NCBI RefSeq assembly: GCF_029989365.1
Contig: NZ_JAPRAQ010000006.1
Coordinates: 359,599 to 423,598 of the forward strand
Length of the DNA: 64,000 nucleotides
Reading direction: 5' to 3'
Origin: Bradyrhizobium sp. Arg816
GTDB lineage: Bacteria > Pseudomonadota > Alphaproteobacteria > Rhizobiales > Xanthobacteraceae
Below the pieces are notes generated by a model. It had not been told where the DNA came from. It worked only from the letters and a program-made list of their open reading frames with translations, and did not search any database. The position numbers were made by a program, and so were the translations under genes. Shown in pieces: positions 16,593 to 25,268 of this stretch (position 1 is the first letter of the stretch; the number at the start of each line of letters is the position of its first letter).

Positions 16593-17300
16593 ATGACGAT
16601 GTTTTCGGCAGCTCCCCTTCGGTCCTCCAGGACGCACCCTCGGGCGCATGTCGTCCCGATCGTGCTCGGCGGCACTGCGGCGCTGGGCGCGGTGGCACTC
16701 GTCGCCTATTTGCTGTGGCCGACCTGGGGCTCGGGCGGCGCGAATGCTCCGGACCGGCTGCCGGTGAGTGTCGGCGGCACGCTGTTCAACGTTCCCACGA
16801 CCGCGATCCGAATGAAGATCCAGCGGCACTCCGGGCCGCAGGAGCGCATTGATCTCGACTTCCTCTACCCTTCGCTTGAGCCGCCGGGCGCGCCGAAACA
16901 TGTCACCGCCGACACCGTGGAAGAGGCGATGCAACCGATCGACCGTGTCTTCCTGTCGATATCGGCGCATCACGATGCGCTGGCCCCGGAGCAGCGAACA
17001 GCCACGATCTATCCGCGCTATCTCGACCAGGCCGCGACCAATGCGGCGGACGGGCTGACGATGCGGATGTTCCGCGCCGACACGCCCTATGGCAGCGAAG
17101 ACTTCTATTCCGCCGCAAGCCCGGCGCTGACCGCACGCTGCACGCGCGATGCCGCCACGCCCGGCATGTGCCTCTCCGAACGCCGTGTCGGCGGCGCCGA
17201 TCTCACCTTCCGCTTTCCGCGGAGCTGGCTGTCGCAATGGCGCGATGTCGCGGAAGCACTGGACCGGCTGTCAGCGCAGCTGCGCGGGCCAAAGGGCTGA
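16593..17300 (+). CDS. Hypothetical protein with one membrane helix
   Basis: 235 residues from the ATG at 16593; a TTG at 16581 is an alternative. A basic N-terminus leads into one membrane helix (about residues 21-43, VPIVLGGTAALGAVALVAYL), followed by a soluble domain of about 180 residues that probably lies in the periplasm. That domain contains two cysteines in TARCTRDAATPGMC. No recognised catalytic motif. The divergent region upstream has a CtrA-like box. Confidence 0.65.
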   Translation: MTMFSAAPLRSSRTHPRAHVVPIVLGGTAALGAVALVAYLLWPTWGSGGANAPDRLPVSVGGTLFNVPTTAIRMKIQRHSGPQERIDLDFLYPSLEPPGAPKHVTADTVEEAMQPIDRVFLSISAHHDALAPEQRTATIYPRYLDQAATNAADGLTMRMFRADTPYGSEDFYSAASPALTARCTRDAATPGMCLSERRVGGADLTFRFPRSWLSQWRDVAEALDRLSAQLRGPKG

Positions 17301-17370
17301 GCGCGGATTTCTTCCCCGCTGCGGGATCGGCTCGCAGCAACGGGCTGGAGCCTCCCGGCAAAAAATGTCG

Positions 17371-17392
17371 AAAACAACCCCATGCACAGTAG
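17371..17392 (+). repeat. Intergenic 22-base repeat, copy 1
   Basis: A 22-base string beginning AAAACAACCCCATGCACAGT is identical to bases 57939-57960. Here it is followed by an inverted repeat (CTTCGTATTTTACGAAG) and then the start of the thioesterase gene. It looks like part of a dispersed intergenic element. Confidence 0.6.
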
Positions 17393-17459
17393 CCAAGCGC
17401 CTGTCATCACTTCGTATTTTACGAAGCCAACTTGACCCGTCGGGCAAAACAGGGGTATG

Positions 17460-17875
17460 ATGTCAGCATGGGCGATCGACTTGAATGATGCGGCAACCCA
17501 TCTGCCTCCCGGCGCCCAATTGTTGGGCGCGAATGGCTCGGCTTTGACGAGGGCGGGCAGGCCCTGATCCGCTTCCAGGCTCAGCCCGCGTTCACCAACA
17601 GGCATGGTACGGTCCAGGGCGGCTTCCTGGCGGCGATGCTGGACTCCGCCACCGGGATTTGTGCGTTGGCCGCGCTTTCTCCCGACCTGACCGTGGTCAC
17701 AAGAAGCTTGGACACGCGCTTCCTGAAGCCCGCAGCAGTTGGACCGATCACGGCAAGGGCGCGGGTCATCGAACGGACGGATCGCGATATGGTCGTGCAA
17801 GCCGAGCTTGTCGATGCGGACAGCATCGTTGTCGCTGATGCCACGGCGCGGCTGCGCATTCTGCCAAAGAAATAG
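17460..17875 (+). pseudogene. PaaI-type hotdog thioesterase, frameshifted
   Basis: The ATG at 17460, with an AGGGG ribosome-binding site, opens MSAWAIDLNDAATHLPPGAQ and runs to about 17528. The family sequence then continues in another frame as REWLGFDEGGQALIRF...NRHGTVQGGFLAAMLDSATG...RLRILPKK to the stop at 17875. One missing base near 17526-17533 would rejoin the two into a normal protein of about 138 residues with the hotdog-fold HGTVxGG...D motif. The downstream frame has no ATG, GTG or TTG before the internal ATG at 17636. Either the gene is a recent pseudogene or the base was lost in sequencing or assembly. Confidence 0.75.
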
Positions 17876-17877
17876 AT

Positions 17878-17904
17878 ACGGCGTCGCGACGCGCGCGACG
17901 CCGT
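17878..17904. terminator. Hairpin between convergent thioesterase and DUF3126 genes
   Basis: A perfect 11-bp stem, ACGGCGTCGCG (17878-17888) with CGCGACGCCGT (17894-17904). It lies immediately after the thioesterase stop and before the minus-strand gene's stop, so it can serve both. There is no T-run. Confidence 0.55.
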
Positions 17905-17915
17905 CGGGCGCGAGA

Positions 17916-18134
17916 CTATTCCTGATCGACGAGATCGTCCTCGAGGATCGCCATCTGGAACTGGAACGAGCGATCATCATCCTCGTCATCGACGAAGAGC
18001 ACGCCGATGAACTCCTCGCCGATATAGACCTCGGCGGAATCATCCTTCTTCGGCCGCGGCACGACGCGGATCTTGGGATTGCCGAATACGCGCTTCAGGT
18101 ACGCGTCGAGCTTCCTTACTTCCTTGACGTCCAC
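17916..18134 (-). CDS. DUF3126 family protein
   Basis: 72 residues from a GTG start at 18134. The sequence (VRKLDAYLKRVFGNPKIRVV...EVYIGEEFIGVLFVDDEDDD) is the compact acidic DUF3126 domain, a short alphaproteobacterial family of unknown function. It lies downstream of cysE on the same strand with a 124-base gap that contains a small hairpin (18229-18247). Confidence 0.85.
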   Translation of the reverse strand: MDVKEVRKLDAYLKRVFGNPKIRVVPRPKKDDSAEVYIGEEFIGVLFVDDEDDDRSFQFQMAILEDDLVDQE

Positions 18135-18228
18135 GGCAAGTCTCCAATCGAAATCTGGGTTGGCGGGGTTTTAGGACGAGACGCGACGAACCGCCAGCAT
18201 GAATTGCCAAAGAACTTGGGGACGAGCT

Positions 18229-18247
18229 GGGCCGGAGAATCCGGCCC
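18229..18247. terminator. Hairpin downstream of cysE
   Basis: The arms GGGCCGG (18229-18235) and CCGGCCC (18241-18247) form a 7-bp stem. The T-run lies on the plus strand side, so termination of the minus-strand cysE transcript would be weak. It may instead be a processing or attenuating hairpin between cysE and the DUF3126 gene. Confidence 0.35.
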
Positions 18248-18258
18248 TTTTCTCGAGC

Positions 18259-19083
18259 TCAAAGTCCCATCGCGTTGATCATCTGATCCATGGTGCGCGA
18301 CGGCTCGGCGCAGCCGGCCTCGCCAACGATCTTGGCGGGCACGCCGGCAACCGTGACGTTGTGCGGCACCGGCTTGACCACGACCGAGCCGGCGGCGATG
18401 CGCGCGCAATGACCGATCTCGATGTTGCCGAGGATCTTTGCGCCGGCGCCGATCAGGACGCCGTGACGGATCTTCGGATGGCGGTCCTCGTTCTCCTTGC
18501 CGGTGCCGCCGAGCGTGACGCCGTGCAGGATCGAGACGTCATCCTCGATCACCGCGGTCTCACCGCAGACGAAGCCGGTGGCGTGGTCGAGGAAGATGCC
18601 GCGGCCGATGCGCGCGGCGGGATTGATGTCGGTCTGGAATACTGCAGACGCGCGGCTCTGGAGATAATACGCAAAGTCCTTGCGGCCCTTCAGCCAGAGC
18701 CAGTGCGCGAGGCGATGGGTCTGAATGGCGTGAAAGCCCTTGAAGTAGAGCAAGGGGTCGATGAAGCGGGACGTCGCGGGATCGCGGTCGTAGACGGCGA
18801 CGAGATCGGCGCGGAAGGCGTTGCCGAGATCGGGAGCCTCGCGTAGCGCCTCGTCATAGGTCTGGCGCACGAGATCACCCGACAGCGCGGAATGATCGAG
18901 CCGGTCGGCGAGACGATGGATCACCGAATCTTCCAGGCGACTGTGATGCAGCACCGTCGAGTAGATGAAGGTCGCAAGCTCCGGCTCGCGATGGACGATG
19001 TCCTCCGCCTCGCCGCGGATCCGATCCCAGATCGGATCGAGCGTTGCGAGCTTTCCTCCCGGACTGACCTGATGCACTGCCAT
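18259..19083 (-). CDS. cysE: Serine O-acetyltransferase
   Basis: 274 residues from the ATG at 19083; an upstream ATG at 19110 would add nine. An N-terminal helical SATase domain (DPIWDRIRGEAEDI) precedes a left-handed beta-helix with the catalytic elements DHATGFVCGETAVIEDDVSI, HGVTLGGTGK and RHPKIRHGVLIGAGAKILGNI. It transfers acetyl from acetyl-CoA to serine, the first committed step of cysteine synthesis, in the cytosol. The C-terminus (MDQMINAMGL) is where the family binds cysteine synthase; here it does not end in the usual Ile. Confidence 0.92.
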   Translation of the reverse strand: MAVHQVSPGGKLATLDPIWDRIRGEAEDIVHREPELATFIYSTVLHHSRLEDSVIHRLADRLDHSALSGDLVRQTYDEALREAPDLGNAFRADLVAVYDRDPATSRFIDPLLYFKGFHAIQTHRLAHWLWLKGRKDFAYYLQSRASAVFQTDINPAARIGRGIFLDHATGFVCGETAVIEDDVSILHGVTLGGTGKENEDRHPKIRHGVLIGAGAKILGNIEIGHCARIAAGSVVVKPVPHNVTVAGVPAKIVGEAGCAEPSRTMDQMINAMGL

Positions 19084-19334
19084 AGGATCTGCTCTTTCGA
19101 ATTGGCTCATTTTGCTGGCTCTATAACACAGTCTAGCCGACGAAGTCCCGACGGGCTTGCCTGAGAGTGAACAGTGAGTTGCTCCGCGAAAGCACGCCAA
19201 CGCCTTGAAACACAACAGTTTCTTCTGACGCCCCCAGGCGGCGAGGTTCGGCTCAAAATGGTCAGGGTTTTGCCAAATTCAAGCCGGGCAGCGTCAAACT
19301 ATTGGTGAATTCCGCCTCGACAGCTATTGCGGGC

Positions 19335-20738
19335 ATGGTCGGGGAACACGACGGAGCAGATTTGAGCATCACCACCGATCAATTGCGCGCGGGCGCCGCG
19401 GGCTCGTATTGGCTGCGGCTGGCGGCGGTGGGACTGCCCCTCCTCTTGATCGCGCCGGCGTTCTGGAACGGCTATCCGCTGTTGCAATGGGATACCGGCG
19501 GCTATCTGGCGCGCTGGTACGAAGGCTATCTGGTCCCGAGCCGCTCCACCGTGTTCGGCCTTTATCTGCACTACGGCGAGAATTTCGGCTTCTGGATCAA
19601 TCTCGCGGTCCAGTCGCTGGCGACGCTATGGCTGTTGCAACTGACGCTGCGCGTACTCGGGTTGATGCAGACGTCTCGCTTCGTCGCGATCAGCCTCTGC
19701 CTGATCCTGTCGACCGCGCTGCCCTGGCTCGCGAGCATGCTGCTCACGGACATCTTTGCAGGGCTCTCGATCCTGTCCCTGTTCTTGCTGGTCATCGGCG
19801 CGAGCCGGACATCGGGCCTCGAAAAGATCTCGCTGTTCGTCTTCACCGCCTTTGCCGCCGCTACCCACAGCGCCACACTCGGCGTGCTGTTCGGGCTCTG
19901 CGCCGCCGGCTGGATGGTGCGGCCGTTCCTGGGGAGCCGCCTGCCGCTCGCCGGATTGGCGCAGGCAAGCCTCACCATCGTCGTCGGCGGCCTGATGCTG
20001 GTGTCGGCAAACCACGCGCTGTCGGGCAAATGGGCCTGGACGCCCGGCGGCTATGGCGTCGCTTTCGGACGCATGATGCAGGACGGTATCGTCGCGCGCT
20101 TCCTCGACGATCATTGCCCGCGCGAGCGCTACAAGCTCTGTCCCTATCGCGACCAATTGCCGGCAACCGCCGACGAGTTCCTGTGGGGCAAGAGCATGTT
20201 CAACACGCTCGGCCGCTTCGAAGGCATGAACGACGAGATGGGCTATATCGTCGTGCAATCGCTCGCCGACTATCCGGCGTGGCAGGCCGGCGCGGCGTTG
20301 CGGGCGATGGGCCAGCAATTGCTGCATGTGGCCACCGGCGAAGGCACCAGTGTCTGGATCGGACACACCTACGGCATCATCGAGCGCTACATCCCGGCCC
20401 AGGTCGCGCCGATGCGCGCGGCGCGGCAACAGAATCACGGCCTCGATTTCGACCACGTCAACTGGCTGCACGTTCCCGTCGCGCTGGCCTCGATGCTGGC
20501 GCTGGTCGGGCTGCTCGCGCATGCGCTCGCGAACCGCCGGCTCGACGATCTGACGCTGCTGGCGGCAACCGTGACGCTGGCGCTGCTCGGCAACGCCTTC
20601 ATCTGCGGTGTGATCTCGGGCCCGCACGACCGCTACGGCGCACGGATGGTGTGGGTCGCGACCTTCGTGGTGCTGATGGCGCTGGCGCGTCGTTTCGGTG
20701 ACGACCAGCCTGACGACGAGACCTCAGCCGCGGCGTGA
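19335..20738 (+). CDS. Multi-pass membrane protein, possibly glycosyltransferase-like
   Basis: 467 residues from the ATG at 19335; TTG and GTG starts lie a little upstream. About ten hydrophobic helices surround a central hydrophilic loop (around residues 245-345) with two cysteines (DDHCPRERYKLCPYR). The N-terminal WDTGGYLARWYEG after the first helix recalls the first-loop acidic motif of GT-C type membrane glycosyltransferases. That assignment is tentative. It is divergent from cysE. Confidence 0.6.
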   Translation: MVGEHDGADLSITTDQLRAGAAGSYWLRLAAVGLPLLLIAPAFWNGYPLLQWDTGGYLARWYEGYLVPSRSTVFGLYLHYGENFGFWINLAVQSLATLWLLQLTLRVLGLMQTSRFVAISLCLILSTALPWLASMLLTDIFAGLSILSLFLLVIGASRTSGLEKISLFVFTAFAAATHSATLGVLFGLCAAGWMVRPFLGSRLPLAGLAQASLTIVVGGLMLVSANHALSGKWAWTPGGYGVAFGRMMQDGIVARFLDDHCPRERYKLCPYRDQLPATADEFLWGKSMFNTLGRFEGMNDEMGYIVVQSLADYPAWQAGAALRAMGQQLLHVATGEGTSVWIGHTYGIIERYIPAQVAPMRAARQQNHGLDFDHVNWLHVPVALASMLALVGLLAHALANRRLDDLTLLAATVTLALLGNAFICGVISGPHDRYGARMVWVATFVVLMALARRFGDDQPDDETSAAA

Positions 20739-21479
20739 CAGGAAGTCGAGCACGCCGGTCTTGTAGACCTTGTCGCCGACCGCGCGCATGTGGTCGCGGT
20801 TGGGGATATCGAGCACTTCCGATCCCGGGATGATGGCGCCGAGCGCGCTGGCGGATCCTGCGACGTCGTCGGTGCTGCCGACCGCGATCAGCACGGGCAC
20901 GTCGATGCGCGCGGCCTCTTCCTTCGTCATGAGGTCGCGGGTGCCGCGCAGGCAGGCGGCGAGCGCACGACGGTCGGAACGGGTCTGATCGGCGAAGGCG
21001 CGAAACGTGCGGCCGACCGGATCGGTGACGTCGTCGAGCGAGGGCGCCTCCAGCGCCTTCGCGACGTTCTCGCCGGGTCCGGTGCCCTCGATCAGGCCGC
21101 CGATGCCGATGCCGCCGAGGATCGCCGAGCGCAGGCGCTGCGACTCGTTGAGGGAGAGCCAGGCCGTCATCCGCCCGCCCATCGAATAGCCCATCATGTC
21201 GGCCTGCGGAATCGCGAGATGATCCATCAGCGCGAGCACGTCGCCGGCCATGGTCGGGATCGAGTACTGCGTGGGCTCGTAGAGCTTTGCGCTTTCGCCA
21301 TGACCGCGATTGTCGAGCGCGATGACACGGCGGCCGTTCTTGCGCAGTTCCGAGACCCAGGTCGGATAGACCCAGTTCACGTTCTTGCTCGAGGCAAAGC
21401 CGTGCACCAGGATGATCGGATCGCCCTCGCCTTCGTCGAGATAGGCAATTTCAACGGCGCCGTTGTGAAAGCTCGGCAT
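20724..21479 (-). CDS. Alpha/beta hydrolase
   Basis: 251 residues from the ATG at 21479. Fold landmarks are HGFASS (oxyanion region, from residue 26), DNRGHGES, the nucleophile elbow GYSMGG with Ser99, a late Asp in VGSTDD and the catalytic His in PNRDHM near the C-terminus. This is a complete esterase/lipase-type triad. The substrate is unknown. It lies 37 bases downstream of the helical membrane protein gene on the same strand and overlaps the convergent gene at 20738 by 15 bases. Confidence 0.88.
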   Translation of the reverse strand: MPSFHNGAVEIAYLDEGEGDPIILVHGFASSKNVNWVYPTWVSELRKNGRRVIALDNRGHGESAKLYEPTQYSIPTMAGDVLALMDHLAIPQADMMGYSMGGRMTAWLSLNESQRLRSAILGGIGIGGLIEGTGPGENVAKALEAPSLDDVTDPVGRTFRAFADQTRSDRRALAACLRGTRDLMTKEEAARIDVPVLIAVGSTDDVAGSASALGAIIPGSEVLDIPNRDHMRAVGDKVYKTGVLDFLSRRG

Positions 21480-21516
21480 CAGCAGTTCCGCGGTCTTGAG
21501 GGGGAGAGGCTTGATC

Positions 21517-22665
21517 TTAGGCCGTGACGGCCGCATTCACCAGTGCAGCTTCGGCGGCGATCTTGGCACGGCGAAGGCGCCGCGCCCGTCTGCGATCACA
21601 CCAGGCCTGGGTCAGGCGCTCCGTCGTCGCCTTGATCGAGGACAGCAGGCCGAACAGCGTCAGTGCCGCGCCGAACAGCCAGAGCGCCAGATCGAACATG
21701 CCGCCGACGAGCAGCAGCGCGCCGCGGCCGAGCAGCTTCATGATCGCGCGGGTCTTGCCGCCCTGCGCTTCCGCCAGCCGGGCCGCGCGCGCGACGTCCT
21801 TCGGGCCTTCGGCGATGCGCAGCGTATCCATGGCGCCGCGCGTGCCGGTCTTTTCGGCAACGCGGGTGACGTCCTTGCCGAGCCGGACCAGCGCGCCGGC
21901 CTTCTCGGCGCGGAACGCGGCCTTGATCGCGCTCGCGGTCTCGCCGGGGCGGAACACCGAGCCCTTGGCGACGGCGTTCTGGAGCATCGGCGTATCGACC
22001 ACCTCGCGCGCCGACCGGCCGGCCCATGCGGCAAGTCCCTCGCCGAGCCGCCCGACCTTGCGGGCATCCTTCACCAGCGTCAGTCCAGCGCGAACAGGCG
22101 CAGCACCGCCAACGGAGACGTAGGTCACGGCCGTCACGGCAAGGCCCGCGGCCGCAAGCCCCAGCACCAGGCGATCGGTGTCCTCGCCCATGGCAAGGTG
22201 CTTGCCCTCGCGCACGACGTCCCTGATGTCGCCGATCACGAAGAGATCGCCGGCGACGGTTCCGGACAGGCTCGCGACATCGTCGGCGTTGCCGGTGACG
22301 AGGCCGGTGGCGAACCGTTTGGCGAAATGCCCCGTGGAATTTTCTTCCTTGACCGCATCGCTCACGCGGTTGAGGAGGTCGTCGGGCAGCGCGATGTTGC
22401 GTTCACGCGCCAGCGCGACAAAACTGTCGGCGAGATCGGCGTCGCCGGCGGCGAACGCGGCCTCGATATTGTCCTGAACCAGGCGGTCGTTCTGCCGCAG
22501 CAGCGCATCGAGCTTGAGCTCGGAGAGCGCCGCCGGATCGTCCTGGGCGGAGAGGAGCGCGCCGGCCTCGCGGGCATGCGGCGCTACCTGCGCGAGCATG
22601 AAGCTGCACGCCGCAATACCGGTCAACGCCGTGCTGATTCGCAGCCACTTCATGCCAAGAGTCAT
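21517..22665 (-). CDS. Hypothetical membrane-associated protein
   Basis: 382 residues from the ATG at 22665; ATGs at 22695 and 22653 are equally possible, and none has a strong ribosome-binding site. An N-terminal hydrophobic segment (LRISTALTGIAACSFML) precedes a long Ala/Asp/Glu-rich helical region. Hydrophobic stretches occur near the middle (LVLGLAAAGLAVTAVTYVSVG) and C-terminus (GALLLVGGMFDLALWLFGAALTLF), and the tail is very basic. I recognise no named family. It is followed by the alpha/beta hydrolase, probably in one operon. Confidence 0.6.
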   Translation of the reverse strand: MTLGMKWLRISTALTGIAACSFMLAQVAPHAREAGALLSAQDDPAALSELKLDALLRQNDRLVQDNIEAAFAAGDADLADSFVALARERNIALPDDLLNRVSDAVKEENSTGHFAKRFATGLVTGNADDVASLSGTVAGDLFVIGDIRDVVREGKHLAMGEDTDRLVLGLAAAGLAVTAVTYVSVGGAAPVRAGLTLVKDARKVGRLGEGLAAWAGRSAREVVDTPMLQNAVAKGSVFRPGETASAIKAAFRAEKAGALVRLGKDVTRVAEKTGTRGAMDTLRIAEGPKDVARAARLAEAQGGKTRAIMKLLGRGALLLVGGMFDLALWLFGAALTLFGLLSSIKATTERLTQAWCDRRRARRLRRAKIAAEAALVNAAVTA

Positions 22666-22971
22666 ACCAAGAGCCTGGACGATCCCCGAGATCATTGCGC
22701 CTGATGGTTGTCTTTCGTCGCAATTCCGCTCGTCCACAGACATAGTATGCCAAAATTGCGACACAACGTCCCCGACGAAAGAAGGGCTTCTCTCAGGCCG
22801 CAAGATTGTGTCGAATTTGCATGAGCAAATGAGCATGGGGCAATTGCGAACCTTTCGGTTCCGCTGGACTAGCAATCATCTGCACCCACCAGTATGGTCC
22901 GCGGCGCCTCAAAGATGCCGCGTCAGTGTTTGATTGTGTCTGCCGCCATTGCCACTCCAGGATGAACTACG

Positions 22972-23217
22972 ATGTCCGACCATGTCGTCCCGCACTTCCA
23001 TAACGATGCCGGTGTCCCCGTCATCGAGATCGGCTCGCAAGAGTTCATGTGCGTCGGCGCCAACCCTCCGTTCGATCATCCGCACGTCTTCCTGGACCTC
23101 GGCAACGACAACGAGATCATCTGCCCCTATTGCTCGACGCTGTACCGTTTCGCCGCCGACCTGAAGGCCGGCGAGGCCCGTCCGCCGGAATGCGTGCTGA
23201 AGGACAAGGTGGCCTGA
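22972..23217 (+). CDS. CHCC-type zinc-finger protein
   Basis: 81 residues from the ATG at 22972, with AGGA upstream. Cys27, a His in FDHPHVFL (His36 or His38), Cys51 and Cys54 (IICPYC) make the zf-CHCC motif, the same fold as the mitochondrial complex I subunit NDUFS6. Bacterial members are small cytosolic proteins found widely in alphaproteobacteria and may relate to respiratory complex assembly. It precedes the FAD monooxygenase gene by 19 bases and may be co-transcribed with it. Confidence 0.85.
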   Translation: MSDHVVPHFHNDAGVPVIEIGSQEFMCVGANPPFDHPHVFLDLGNDNEIICPYCSTLYRFAADLKAGEARPPECVLKDKVA

Positions 23218-23236
23218 CCGCCTCTCACGGTCAGGG

Positions 23237-24439
23237 GTGGCGCTCTCCCGAACGATTGTCATCGCCGGTGCCGGCATCGGTGGACTGACCGCCGCGCTTG
23301 CGCTCGCAGCCCGGGGCTTCCGCATCGTCGTGCTGGAAAAGGCCGAGCGGCTCGAGGAAGTCGGTGCCGGCCTGCAACTCTCCCCCAACGCCAGCCGCGT
23401 GCTGGTCGAGCTCGGCCTCACCGAGCGGCTCAAGCGAAGCGCCGTCACGCCTGAGGCACTCTGCGTCATGAGTGCGCGGGCCGGCGGCGAGCTGCTGCGC
23501 ATGCCGCTCGGCGAAGCCGCTTCCGCGCGGGCCGGCGCGCCCTATTGGGTGGTGCACCGCGCCGACCTGCAATCCGCGCTGGCCGGCGCGGTCTCCGACC
23601 ATCCCGATATCGACCTGAAGTTAGGTGCGACCTTCGAGGATGTGGCGCCCCACGCCAAGGGGCTGACGGTCGTCCATCGCAGCGGCACGATACGCCGCAG
23701 CGATCTGGCCAGCGCACTGATCGGCGCCGACGGCATCTGGTCGACGGTACGCCAGCATCTGTTTCCCGAGGTGCAGCCGCGCTTCTCCGGCCTGATCGCC
23801 TGGCGCGGCACGCTCGATGCCACGCAACTGCCGAAGGATTTTACCGCGCGGCGGGTGCAACTCTGGATGGGTCCGAATGCCCATCTCGTCGCTTATCCGA
23901 TCGCCGGCGGGCGCCAGATCAACGTGGTCGCGGTGCTGCCGGGGACCTGGAACAGGCCCGGCTGGAGCACGCCGGGCGATCCGTTCGAGGTGATGGACGC
24001 CTTCGCGGCACCGCGCTGGCCGTCGGCGGCCAGGATGATGCTCACTGCCGTCGACAATTGGCGCAAATGGGCGCTGTTCGGCGTGCCGGACGGCTGCCCC
24101 TGGAGCGAAGGACCGGTCGGCCTGCTCGGTGACGCCGTGCATGCGATGCTGCCATTCGCGGCCCAGGGCGCCGGCATGGCGATCGAGGACGCCGCCGTGC
24201 TCGCCCGGCATCTGAGCCTCGAGGCTGCCGAGAGCGCGGCCGGCATCGCGGCGGCGCTGAAGCAATATGGCCGCGCGCGGCAGGCACGGGTGCGGCGGGT
24301 GCAGCGGACAGCGCGGCAGCAGGGCCGCATCTATCATCTCGGTGGGCCGTTCGCGATCGCGCGCGATGTTGCGATCCGCGCGCTCGGCCCGGAGCGCATG
24401 CTGGCGCGGCAGGACTGGATCTACGGCTGGCGCCCCTGA
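23237..24439 (+). CDS. FAD-dependent monooxygenase (salicylate hydroxylase-like)
   Basis: 400 residues from a GTG start. The three group A flavoprotein hydroxylase motifs are present: the N-terminal GxGxxG (AGAGIGGLTAALALAARG), the DG motif (ALIGADGIWS) and the GD motif (GLLGDAVHAMLPFAAQGAGMAIED). It uses NAD(P)H and O2 to hydroxylate an aromatic or related substrate. The family ranges from salicylate hydroxylase to UbiH. No aromatic degradation genes adjoin it, so the substrate is open. Confidence 0.85.
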   Translation: MALSRTIVIAGAGIGGLTAALALAARGFRIVVLEKAERLEEVGAGLQLSPNASRVLVELGLTERLKRSAVTPEALCVMSARAGGELLRMPLGEAASARAGAPYWVVHRADLQSALAGAVSDHPDIDLKLGATFEDVAPHAKGLTVVHRSGTIRRSDLASALIGADGIWSTVRQHLFPEVQPRFSGLIAWRGTLDATQLPKDFTARRVQLWMGPNAHLVAYPIAGGRQINVVAVLPGTWNRPGWSTPGDPFEVMDAFAAPRWPSAARMMLTAVDNWRKWALFGVPDGCPWSEGPVGLLGDAVHAMLPFAAQGAGMAIEDAAVLARHLSLEAAESAAGIAAALKQYGRARQARVRRVQRTARQQGRIYHLGGPFAIARDVAIRALGPERMLARQDWIYGWRP

Positions 24440-24460
24440 GGCGGACGCAATCGTGTCAGC

Positions 24461-24883
24461 TCAGCGAACGGCGCTACCGGATTTCGGGGCGGGCTTGATG
24501 TCCGGCCGCTGCGGAGCAGAGGCCGCCGGCGTCACACCGGGCGGCGTTTCCCGGCACCTGTTGCGGCGCCATGCCTCCTCGGCAAGTTGCGACTGCCCGC
24601 GCACCGCAATGTAGTCGTTGCGATAGGCGAGCTCGGACACGACGGCGCCTCCGGCCCCGGTCTCGGCCTTGTCCATCAGCTTCTGCAAATCGGCGGTGCG
24701 GGCGGCAAGCGCCTTGCGCTCACCCTCGAGCTGCTTGCAGTCGTACAATTCGTATTTGCCAGGGTCGGCAAAGGCCGGAGCGACCGTCTCGCTCATGCTG
24801 GCGCAGCCGGACAGTGCGCCGCCCGCAAGCAGCACAACGAGCGCGCCGCAGAAGCGCAGCGGAGAGGAAAGCGAAGCAGCCAT
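24461..24883 (-). CDS. Lipoprotein with twin Cys in the mature part
   Basis: 140 residues. The lipobox LSGC (Cys27) follows a hydrophobic signal sequence, so it is probably lipid-anchored in the envelope. The mature part is helical, with CKQLEGERKALAARTADLQKL and RRNRCRETPP, and has a Pro/Ala-rich tail. It is a rhizobial hypothetical lipoprotein of unknown role. It converges with the monooxygenase gene, 21 bases apart. Confidence 0.75.
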   Translation of the reverse strand: MAASLSSPLRFCGALVVLLAGGALSGCASMSETVAPAFADPGKYELYDCKQLEGERKALAARTADLQKLMDKAETGAGGAVVSELAYRNDYIAVRGQSQLAEEAWRRNRCRETPPGVTPAASAPQRPDIKPAPKSGSAVR

Positions 24884-25058
24884 GCCGGATGAATAGTCCC
24901 CGTGGATTGAGAATGCCTAAAGCAACAACAGATGTCCGGATTGAGGCTTTGCCTTGCGCGGCCGGCTCGCTTAAGGAAGAACCGCTCATCCGGCCCACGA
25001 AACGCACCAATTCCAGACGGCCGGAGGTGGACTTAACTATTTGATCTCGTTGGATCAA

Positions 25059-25147
25059 GCGGGCATGGCGGAATTGGTAGACGCAAGGGACTTAAAATCC
25101 CTCGGCGCGCAAGCGCTGTGCCGGTTCGACCCCGGCTGCCCGCACCA
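25059..25147 (+). tRNA. tRNA-Leu (TAA anticodon)
   Basis: The acceptor arm GCGGGCA at 25059-25065 pairs with TGCCCGC at 25137-25143. The discriminator A and an encoded CCA end at 25147. The D-loop (TTGGTAGAC), the anticodon loop CTTAAAA (25091-25097, anticodon TAA), a long class II variable arm and the GGTTCGACCCC T-arm are all present. It reads UUA codons, which are rare in this GC-rich genome. Confidence 0.95.
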
Positions 25148-25268
25148 TCGGAGCTGACGGGGCGAGCCTCCGCCCAAAGGCGGGCGGCAGAACGATGCAG
25201 TCGCGAACCGGATGGAGCCTGCGCGGGGGCAAGGCGCCGTCCTTTTCCGGCGGACGCGGCGGCATGCG

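Noticed and set aside
24914..25044. 43-codon frame (MPKATTDVRIEA...) just upstream of the tRNA
   Set aside because: Too short, no ribosome-binding site and no family resemblance.
25059..25268. Possible genomic-island attachment site at the tRNA-Leu 3' end
   Set aside because: I saw no repeat of the tRNA 3' end elsewhere in the window and no integrase gene nearby.
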